DNA of 6,810 bases, from contig JARRQF010000291.1 of the NCBI GenBank assembly GCA_037382065.1, positions 1 to 6,810 of the forward strand. The letters run 5' to 3'. Numbering within the stretch: the first letter of the stretch is position 1; the number at the start of each line of letters is the position of its first letter. Source of the DNA: Thiodiazotropha sp037382065 (GTDB lineage Bacteria; Pseudomonadota; Gammaproteobacteria; Chromatiales; Chromatiaceae). Under the pieces are notes generated by a model. That model did not search any database and was not told where the DNA came from. It was given only the letters and a program-made list of their open reading frames with translations. The translations under genes were made by a program, and so were the position numbers. Positions 1 through 4,945 of the stretch are shown here, one piece after another.

Positions 1-115
1 ATCCGCGTTGTTGCGCGCCTTGGAAAGGGAGAAGCCATTCCCGGCGGCACGCGCCTAGCGGCTAACCGCTTAGCGTCACGCTATCATCGTCAATTTGTAT
101 GAAGCACCACACTAG
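1..115 (-). repeat. Structured intergenic repeat, copy 1 (cut by window start)
   Basis: Read on the minus strand, this stretch matches 4797-4911 over 115 bases with no gaps and one substitution (position 45 against 4867). The match begins at the core CTAGTGTGGTG (105-115) and runs off the window edge, so the far end of this copy is not visible. It lies 109 bases beyond the ribF stop codon. It has no convincing reading frame, RBS or transposase. It contains one arm of the foldback seen in full in the other copy (minus-strand GACGCTAAGCGGT at 65-77). A dispersed non-coding repeat of the MITE or REP type is the likeliest reading; its family is not recognised. Confidence 0.85.
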
Positions 116-196
116 TGTCGAGTCCAAAACGATTCAATAATTTCAGCTTGCCCTGAACCTAGAATCTTCCGTTGAACATGAATTTGCGGGCCTCTG

Positions 197-216
197 AAAA
201 CCTCGAATAACTGAGG
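197..216 (-). terminator. Possible weak terminator after ribF
   Basis: On the minus strand, just past the ribF stop, CCTC and GAGG can pair across an 8-base loop and are followed by TTTT. The stem is only four base pairs, so this is a weak candidate. It fits the expected end of the murJ-ribF transcript, but ileS could follow outside the window with read-through. Confidence 0.22.
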
Positions 217-224
217 ACACGACA

Positions 225-1160
225 CTAAAGAGCTAAACCTAGGACACCTCTGGCCAAATCAGCATCACGCCAGATCTGTTGACGCAGTTTTTCGAAGGAC
301 TCAAAGCGCTGTTCATCTCGTAGTTTCTGTACAAACTCCACACAGATATGCTCACCATAGACACTTCGGTCAAAATCAAATAGATGCACTTCAAGCAGAT
401 ACCGGTTATCACCCTCGACCATGGGACGCACTCCGATATTCGCCACCCCAGCTAAAGGTTCAGAATCGATCCCCAACACCTTAACCGCATAAACTCCCTG
501 TAAGGGGCTGACTCGGCGATGCAGATCCACATTCATTGTCGGAAAACCAATACTGCGACCTCGCTTAGCACCATGAGCCACTCGACCACAGATGCGGTAG
601 GGTCGTCCTAGGCATTGGGCGGCAGTCTGTAGGTCCCCCTGGATCAATAGTTTCCGTATACGCGTACTACTGACTCGGTCAGCATCCAGCTTATAGGTAT
701 TCATATTTTCAACTTCAAAACCGTGCTGCTTACCGAGGGATTGCAGTAACTCATAACTCCCTTCGCGGCCGCGACCAAAGCGAAAATCATCGCCAACGGA
801 TAAAAAGCGCACTCCCAAACCTTCCACCAGAAGCTCCTTAACAAAATCTTCGGCAAACATCGACGCCAAACGATGGTTGAACTCCAAAACCACCACACGT
901 TGTACGCCACTCTCTTCAATTACCTGTAACTTCTCCCGTAGCCGGGTTAGTCGGGCCGGAGCAGAAGCTGCCTGAAAGAACTCCCTAGGCTGGGGTTCAA
1001 AGGTGATCACTGTGGTCGGCAGATCCAGCTCGTCACCTTTTTCCATCAGATGGCGAAACACGGACTGATGGCCCAGATGTACCCCATCGAAATTTCCGAT
1101 AGTGGCGACACAGCCATGGTGATCAGACTTCAGATTGTGTAAACCGCGAACCAGTTGCAT
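225..1160 (-). CDS. ribF: Bifunctional riboflavin kinase / FAD synthetase
   Basis: This cytoplasmic enzyme phosphorylates riboflavin to FMN and then adenylylates FMN to FAD. The N-terminal nucleotidyltransferase domain (about residues 15-185) shows IGNFDGVHLGH at 21-31 with the HxGH signature, FEPQPREFF at 54-62, GDDFRFG at 123-129 and SSTRIR at 164-169. The C-terminal riboflavin kinase domain (about 186-305) shows GFPTMN at 205-210, GVYAV at 222-226 and LEVHLFDFD at 256-264, in which E257 is the probable catalytic base by family homology. The open frame runs upstream to 1301, but the ATG at 1160 gives MQLVRGLHNL, which matches the E. coli RibF N-terminus (MKLIRGIHNL), and a length of 311 residues against 313 in E. 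coli. The RBS is weak (GAGTGG, about 6 bases upstream). The gene lies 100 bases after murJ on the same strand and is probably co-transcribed with it. Confidence 0.97.
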   Translation of the reverse strand: MQLVRGLHNLKSDHHGCVATIGNFDGVHLGHQSVFRHLMEKGDELDLPTTVITFEPQPREFFQAASAPARLTRLREKLQVIEESGVQRVVVLEFNHRLASMFAEDFVKELLVEGLGVRFLSVGDDFRFGRGREGSYELLQSLGKQHGFEVENMNTYKLDADRVSSTRIRKLLIQGDLQTAAQCLGRPYRICGRVAHGAKRGRSIGFPTMNVDLHRRVSPLQGVYAVKVLGIDSEPLAGVANIGVRPMVEGDNRYLLEVHLFDFDRSVYGEHICVEFVQKLRDEQRFESFEKLRQQIWRDADLARGVLGLAL

Positions 1161-1260
1161 AACTACCCACTCAAAATCGAACGAACCAGTATAGGCTCTG
1201 TTGCTAATCAGAGCATCCCCCCATGCAAAAAGCTGAAAATGCGCAGACCAATTATTCCAA

Positions 1261-2802
1261 CTATGTATGAATGGAACGAAAATGGTGAAGCCGCACACCA
1301 AGAAGGAGGAGCATAGAAAAATAGAGCGTTACACCCAATAAAATCAATCCAGACAGTCGTCCAATCCTACCCAGACTTGTTGCCTCTAACCAGCCAGCAA
1401 TATCTCCCGCCCCCCACCAAAGAAGTATCCCCATTGCGATAGCTGAAAGGGCGACACGCAATAGCAATAATCCCCAGCCAGCAATCGGCCGATAGGCTCC
1501 CTGTTTAACCAAAGCCTGATAGAGCAAATAGGCATTCAACCAAGAAGAGAGGGTTGTCGCCAAAGCCAATCCAGCATGGGCAAAAGGGAAAACCAACAGA
1601 AGATTCAGAACCATATTGGCAACCATGGCGATGATCCCAATTTTGACTGGAGCCTTGGTGTCCTGTCTTGCATAAAAACCAGGGGCGAGTATTTTTATCA
1701 ACATGATCGCCATCAATCCTGGGGTGTAGGCCATCAGACTCAGAGTTGCCATATCCACATCTTGTTGGGTGAAAGCATCAGAATAAAATAGGGTACCCAA
1801 CATAGGTCCTGCCAACATAAACAGACCAACAGCTGCGGGTAGCCCCAGCATAATATTCAAACGTAATGCCCAATCCAGGGTTCGCGAAAAGGACTCAGGG
1901 GAGGACTCGGCATGCTTACGTGAGAGATTCGGCAGAATCACCGTACCCAATGCGACCCCCAGGACACCCACCGGAAACTCCATTAGACGATCTGAATAGT
2001 AGAGCCATGAGATACTACCGCTAACCAAAAAGGAGGCGATCACTGTATCGAGTAAAAGATTGATCTGACTCACCGAAACACCAAATAGCGCAGGGACCAT
2101 TAATCGCATGACTCGCGCCACCCCAGGGTCTTTAAAGGCCACTTTTGGTCGGGGGAGCATTTTCAAACGTGTAAGAAATGGCAGTTGAAAGAGAAATTGC
2201 ACAATACCGGCTATCAATACTCCCCAGGCAAGAGCAACCACGGGTTCATCCATCATCGGGGAGAGCCACACCGCACAACCAATTAGTGACAGATTGAGCA
2301 ATACAGGCGTAAAAGCGGGTACCCAGAAGCGGTTATGGGCATTTAGGATGCCTCCCGCAAAGGCCGTCAGCGTAATAAAAAACAGGTAGGGAAAAGTGAG
2401 ATAAAGCATCTCCACAGTCAGCTCATACTTCCCCTCGCTTTGATTCCAAAAACCGGGGGCAAAGAGCATCACCAGAATCGGTGCTGCAATCACGCCCAGC
2501 AGAGAGACGAGCAGTACCACCAATCCCAAAGAACCCGCCATGTCATCGACAAATCGCTTCAAATCCTCTTTGGGACGCTGACTGCGATATTCTGTAAGCA
2601 CAGGAACAAAAGCGACAGAGAAAGCGCCCTCCGCAAATAGCCGGCGTAGAAAGTTAGGAATCTTGAAGGCAACAAAGAAAGCGTCTGTGAGGCCATTCGC
2701 TCCAAACATCCGAGCAAGCACCAGATCACGCACAAACCCAAGGATACGCGAAAGCAGTGTAAAGCTGCCTACAGCAGCAAAAGAGCGAAAAAATGAAGCC
2801 AG
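1261..2802 (-). CDS. murJ: Lipid II flippase MurJ (MviN family), apparent CTG start
   Basis: MurJ is an inner-membrane MOP-superfamily flippase that moves lipid II to the periplasmic face for peptidoglycan synthesis. The sequence is strongly hydrophobic with many membrane segments, as expected for about 14 helices. It carries the family hallmarks LLSRILGFVRD (16-26), TDAFFVAFKIPNFLRRLFAEGAF (39-61) and the SWLYYSDRLMEFPVGVLG block mid-protein. R19, R25, D40 and R53 correspond to E. coli R18, R24, D39 and R52, and the Arg of DRLMEFP to R270. No in-frame ATG, GTG or TTG lies near the aligned N-terminus. A CTG at 2800-2802 sits 7 bases after AAGGA (2810-2814) and gives 513 residues against 511 in E. 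coli, with the N-terminus lining up within one residue. The frame stays open to 3033, but that would overlap rpsT on the other strand and add 77 unrelated residues. ribF follows after 100 bases. Confidence 0.95.
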   Translation of the reverse strand: MASFFRSFAAVGSFTLLSRILGFVRDLVLARMFGANGLTDAFFVAFKIPNFLRRLFAEGAFSVAFVPVLTEYRSQRPKEDLKRFVDDMAGSLGLVVLLVSLLGVIAAPILVMLFAPGFWNQSEGKYELTVEMLYLTFPYLFFITLTAFAGGILNAHNRFWVPAFTPVLLNLSLIGCAVWLSPMMDEPVVALAWGVLIAGIVQFLFQLPFLTRLKMLPRPKVAFKDPGVARVMRLMVPALFGVSVSQINLLLDTVIASFLVSGSISWLYYSDRLMEFPVGVLGVALGTVILPNLSRKHAESSPESFSRTLDWALRLNIMLGLPAAVGLFMLAGPMLGTLFYSDAFTQQDVDMATLSLMAYTPGLMAIMLIKILAPGFYARQDTKAPVKIGIIAMVANMVLNLLLVFPFAHAGLALATTLSSWLNAYLLYQALVKQGAYRPIAGWGLLLLRVALSAIAMGILLWWGAGDIAGWLEATSLGRIGRLSGLILLGVTLYFSMLLLLGVRLHHFRSIHT

Positions 2803-2868
2803 GGTAAAATCCTTATCAGTTTTAGAAGTGGTAAAACAACAGATCCTCTGTCGGTAATCTGCCGAGCG

Positions 2869-2897
2869 ACAATACCAGCAGAAACAAAATAGATCAA
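2869..2897 (-). promoter_or_regulatory. Candidate sigma-70 promoter for murJ-ribF
   Basis: On the minus strand, TTGATC (2892-2897) and TATTGT (2869-2874) are separated by 17 bases, with a TGg extended -10 motif. Each hexamer matches consensus at 4 of 6 positions. Transcription would start near 2862, about 60 bases before the CTG start of murJ. This agrees with translation beginning downstream of that point rather than at 3033. A short hairpin (TCGG/CCGA) lies at the start of the predicted leader. Confidence 0.45.
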
Positions 2898-2902
2898 AAA
2901 TG

Positions 2903-2931
2903 TTGACAGAGAGGAAAGAATTGGAGAGAAT
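2903..2931 (+). promoter_or_regulatory. Sigma-70 promoter of rpsT with GC-rich discriminator
   Basis: A perfect -35 box TTGACA (2903-2908) is followed by a 17-base spacer and GAGAAT (2926-2931), which matches the -10 consensus at 4 of 6 positions. The bases after it (TTCGCCCCC) form a GC-rich discriminator. Such discriminators are known from stringently controlled rRNA and ribosomal-protein promoters, so growth-rate or ppGpp control is inferred. The leader would be about 34 bases. Confidence 0.65.
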
Positions 2932-2971
2932 TCGCCCCCTTTGAAATGCTAGCTTCTTCCAGGAGAGAACC

Positions 2972-3232
2972 TTGGCCAATTCAGCCCAAGCTCGAAAACG
3001 CGCACGCCAAGCCGACAAGCGCCACACACTCAATCAGGCTCAACGTAGCGAAATGCGCACCTATATTAAGAAGGTTGCCAAGCAGATTGCTTCAGGCAGC
3101 AAAGAGAGTGCAGCTGAAGCCCTCAAGCAGGCTGTACCTGTCATTGACAGCGCTGTCAGCAAAGGACTTATACACAAGAATAAAGCGGCACGCCATAAGA
3201 GCCGTTTGAATGTTCAGGTTAAAGCCATGTAA
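2972..3232 (+). CDS. rpsT: Small ribosomal subunit protein S20, TTG start
   Basis: S20 binds 16S rRNA early in assembly of the 30S subunit. The 86-residue, Lys/Arg/Ala-rich helical protein begins MANSAQARKRARQADK and carries MRTYIKKV and the family signature KGLIHKNKAARHKSRL near the C-terminus; E. coli S20 has 87 residues. Translation starts at TTG (2972-2974), 6 bases after a good Shine-Dalgarno AGGAG (2961-2965). E. coli rpsT also uses UUG, and there the weak start is tied to autogenous control by S20, so similar feedback is plausible. The gene is monocistronic: its own promoter lies upstream, a strong terminator follows 24 bases after the stop, and murJ is divergent. An alternative frame over the same bases is a shadow. 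Confidence 0.98.
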   Translation: MANSAQARKRARQADKRHTLNQAQRSEMRTYIKKVAKQIASGSKESAAEALKQAVPVIDSAVSKGLIHKNKAARHKSRLNVQVKAM

Positions 3233-3255
3233 ACAGCTTTTGCTGCCTGCAATAT

Positions 3256-3284
3256 AAAAAAACCGGCCTTAAGCCGGTTTTTTT
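3256..3284 (+). terminator. Rho-independent terminator of rpsT
   Basis: AACCGGC (3261-3267) pairs with GCCGGTT (3273-3279) around a 5-base loop, preceded by a run of seven A (3256-3262) and followed by seven T (3278-3284), so the stem can extend by A-T pairs. This is a textbook intrinsic terminator. The flanking A and T runs mean it could also stop transcription coming from the right on the minus strand. Confidence 0.93.
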
Positions 3285-3302
3285 ATGTGCCTATATAACA
3301 TC

Positions 3303-3467
3303 CACCTAGTGTGGTGCATGCAAGGGTCGCTCCTGCACATCCATGTACTTAGACACTTGTGCGTCCCTACAATGCACGACAGCCCGCTATTCCAAGGAGT
3401 TGCAACGTTGGCCATGGCCACCACAAGCGTGCCATTCACGTTGCGGCATAACTCACCTAGTGTGGTG
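3303..3467 (+). repeat. 137-bp segment bounded by 14-bp direct repeats
   Basis: The identical 14-mer CACCTAGTGTGGTG occurs at 3303-3316 and 3454-3467 in the same orientation, around 137 bases. Its last 11 bases are the same core that ends both 115-bp repeat copies. The left copy also shares its upstream flank with the repeat at 4797: ATATAACA lies at 3293-3300 and 4783-4790. The interior contains a perfect 12-bp palindrome, TGGCCATGGCCA (3409-3420), and no convincing gene. It could be a small non-autonomous element, two solo ends of the larger repeat, or two copies of a protein-binding site. Confidence 0.65.
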
Positions 3468-3498
3468 ATTAGGTACATCGAATAATTTTCAGTAAATC

Positions 3499-3534
3499 AG
3501 TAAGTATCCCCGGCTTTGCCGGGGGATACTTACT
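3499..3534. repeat. Long near-perfect hairpin downstream of the CAP gene
   Basis: AGTAAGTATCCCCGGC (3499-3514) pairs with 3518-3534 around a TTT loop, with 16 base pairs and one extra G as the only flaw. It lies 68 bases past the stop of the minus-strand CAP gene. On that strand it is followed by GATTTACTGAAAATTATT, which is T-containing but is not a clean U-tract. It could act as a terminator or 3'-end stabiliser for the CAP transcript, or be a REP-like palindrome. The fold is clear; the role is inferred. Confidence 0.6.
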
Positions 3535-3602
3535 TAGCCAAACCAAAGAGCTATCCAACCAGACGAAGTCTCAAGGGAACCCAGATTAGACTACACTGCC
3601 AC

Positions 3603-4511
3603 CTAAACAGAGGCTACTGCTCCAGATCTCTTTCGCCCAACCAACACCAAGCTCATTAACCCAGAACCCAACAACCAGAAAGCGGCAGGCAGTGGTACAG
3701 GTGATGGCGATGGTGCATGTGATGATGGTGCTTCTGTTAGTGATGGTGATGGTGATGCTATTGATACAACTGAATCACCAGAAGCGAAGTGCTGAGTCCA
3801 ATAGCTATGTAGAGGCACATCTACAGTTTCTCCACCATTCAGCAGAACACCACCTTCATCAGAAGCATCCCAGACATATCCCACACCCAAGTCATTGTAA
3901 CTTCCATTTAGAATAGTGTTACGGTGACCTTCGCTGCCCATCCAGCCACCATGCCCACCTCTGGATTTATACCAATCATTCCAGTCATCCCCAGTCAGCC
4001 CATCACCGAGATCATCCCAACCTGTTGCGCTAACATGATTAGCGGAATTTGCCGCAAAAAAGTCATTGATCTCACTGAAAAACTCGGTGCCATACATCAC
4101 ATCATGCGCGGCAGCGATAGGATCAGATTCCGCGCTAAAAGAGGGAGAAGAACGTCCCTGCCCAGCTGCGATATTTTCCCCCCAACTGGTGAATTGATAC
4201 CCTGCAGCACTGATACGATCACCCGGTGTACTACCAGCATTGGGGCCAGCAAGAGCGGTATGATCAAAGAAATTATTATCCGCCATCGACTGAGAGTATC
4301 CTACTGCAGAGTCATGCAAGCGATTATCCATCTGAACTGAGTTCAGTCCATAAAACCCACGCTGCTGATTGACCATATCAAACACCGCCAACTCCTGGGC
4401 CGCCCAGGTTGCTGCACCAGCACCCAATGGCGTTACCAAACTCACGCCCAATAGCAGACTAGGAATGAGTTTACATCCTATTGAACGGTTGTCATTTTCA
4501 ATTTTTATCAT
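3603..4511 (-). CDS. Secreted CAP/SCP-domain protein with VPLPA-CTERM sorting tail
   Basis: This is a predicted exported 302-residue protein of unknown substrate. Residues 1-33 look like a signal peptide: a long n-region, a hydrophobic stretch from L15 and probable cleavage after AGA (31-33). Residues about 40-243 form a CAP (SCP/PR-1, YkwD-like) domain with FFDHT (81-85), GENIAAG (111-117), GSEGHRNTIL (192-201), LGVGYV (208-213) and YWTQHF (237-242). H84, E112, E194 and H196 are the likely pocket residues by family comparison. An acidic, Trp/Gly-rich stretch at about 145-190 looks like an insertion compared with short bacterial CAP domains. A Ser/Pro linker (250-271) leads to VPLPA (272-276), a hydrophobic helix (277-292) and RKR, the layout of a VPLPA/PEP-CTERM signal for exosortase processing. 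No exosortase gene is in the window. The ATG is preceded by GGAG with a 10-base gap. The gene interrupts an otherwise conserved housekeeping order, so it is probably an accessory gene. Confidence 0.88.
   Translation of the reverse strand: MIKIENDNRSIGCKLIPSLLLGVSLVTPLGAGAATWAAQELAVFDMVNQQRGFYGLNSVQMDNRLHDSAVGYSQSMADNNFFDHTALAGPNAGSTPGDRISAAGYQFTSWGENIAAGQGRSSPSFSAESDPIAAAHDVMYGTEFFSEINDFFAANSANHVSATGWDDLGDGLTGDDWNDWYKSRGGHGGWMGSEGHRNTILNGSYNDLGVGYVWDASDEGGVLLNGGETVDVPLHSYWTQHFASGDSVVSIASPSPSLTEAPSSHAPSPSPVPLPAAFWLLGSGLMSLVLVGRKRSGAVASV
3699..3764 (-). repeat. Low-complexity Ser/Pro linker repeat inside the CAP gene
   Basis: The DNA coding for residues 250-271 is built from ATC/ACC-type triplets, which read as GTGATG-like units on the plus strand, most regular at 3740-3756. 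They encode a Ser/Pro-rich spacer (SPSPS, then SPSPV) between the CAP domain and the sorting signal. Such tracts can change length by slippage. The long plus-strand frame here, rich in Met and Val, is a by-product of the repeat and not a gene. Confidence 0.6.
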
Positions 4512-4796
4512 GTTATATCTACTCCATGTCCTTGAACCTACTGGGTCAGGGCTCTTTATTCAAAGTAATTCCTCAGAGTATAATAGTTAAGAGCGAATGA
4601 CCGCCCTTTCTAAACTCAGCAAGAGTCTGGCATGTGCAGCCACCGAAAAGAAAGGCCTATACATGTCGAACGTGACAAGGAACACAATTCATTTCAAGGA
4701 AGAGAGACAGCCTGCTCTTTCTGAATAATAGTAGCTATAAAATATTAAAAAAGCACAAAGTGTTATCACTCTTCACGTTCTCATATAACATTCAGG
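4512..4796. other. Upstream region of CAP gene, no firm gene
   Basis: This stretch must carry the promoter of the minus-strand CAP gene, but I find no strong -35/-10 pair for it. The best -10 candidates on the minus strand (TATACT at 4577-4582, TATTAT at 4580-4585) lack a good -35. The same bases read TATAAT on the plus strand (4579-4584), again with a poor -35 (TTATTC, 4556-4561). A 43-codon plus-strand frame (ATG at 4597, stop at 4726-4728) follows it. It has no recognised family and almost no room for an RBS, so it is not called as a gene. 4729-4796 is AT-rich. Confidence 0.5.
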
Positions 4797-4925
4797 CTAG
4801 TGTGGTGCTTCATACAAATTGACGATGATAGCGTGACGCTAAGCGGTTAGCCGCTAGGCGCGTGCCACCGGGAATGGCTTCTCCCTTTCCAAGGCGCGCA
4901 ACAACGCGGATGACCGCTTAGCGTC
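4797..4925 (+). repeat. Structured intergenic repeat, copy 2, with foldback arms
   Basis: Positions 4797-4911 match copy 1 (1-115) in inverted orientation with one substitution. Here the right side is visible: GACGCTAAGCGGTTAGCCGC (4835-4854) and 4906-4925 are inverted repeats, 18 of 20 bases matching and the first 13 perfect, so the unit extends to at least 4925. Inside them, GCGCG (4858-4862) pairs with CGCGC (4895-4899), GCCA with TGGC (4864-4867/4875-4878) and CCTT with AAGG (4884-4887/4891-4894). The unit ends about 20 bases from the proB stop codon and could act as a 3'-end structure for that transcript. A further small hairpin (CCC-GAA-GGG, 4929-4937) may belong to it. No coding capacity or transposase is seen. 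Confidence 0.85.
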
Positions 4926-4945
4926 TCGCCCGAAGGGAAGCCTGC

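Larger units (their letters stand above)
3285..3602. other. Gene-free stretch between rpsT terminator and CAP gene
   Basis: I see no credible gene in these 318 bases. Short open frames exist on both strands (about 66-69 codons), but they overlap each other, lack an RBS and encode Cys/His/Met-rich sequence with no recognisable family. The stretch holds a direct-repeat-bounded segment at 3303-3467 and a long hairpin at 3499-3534. The remaining bases, 3535-3602, show nothing notable. Confidence 0.6.

Noticed and set aside
1161..1301. ribF starting at 1301
   Set aside because: The extra 47 residues have no match to RibF and overlap the end of murJ, while the ATG at 1160 aligns exactly with the family N-terminus.
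2803..3033. murJ starting at the upstream ATG at 3033
   Set aside because: This would add 77 residues unlike any MurJ, run antisense through the start of rpsT, and begin upstream of the best murJ promoter.
3303..3467. Integron attC-like site or CRISPR-like repeat pair
   Set aside because: The 14-mers do not carry the GTTRRRY/RYYYAAC boxes in the required arrangement, there is no integrase, and two repeats 151 bp apart do not make a CRISPR array.
3269..3485. Open frames of 66 and 69 codons on both strands downstream of rpsT
   Set aside because: They overlap each other and the terminator, lack an RBS, and run through the direct repeats. The translated sequences have no recognisable domain.
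3692..3916. Met/Val-rich plus-strand frame opposite the CAP gene
   Set aside because: It is produced by the triplet repeat that encodes the Ser/Pro linker of the minus-strand protein, and has no RBS or family.
225..4796. Inversion of the whole block relative to other gammaproteobacteria
   Set aside because: The relative strands of obgE-proB, rpsT and murJ-ribF agree with the usual arrangement as I recall it, so the inverted repeats have not left a visible fixed inversion here.
4835..4925. Structured repeat as a tRNA or known riboswitch
   Set aside because: There is no T-loop GTTCRA-type sequence, anticodon arm or CCA end, and no riboswitch motif I recognise. It also lies at a gene's 3' end rather than in a leader.
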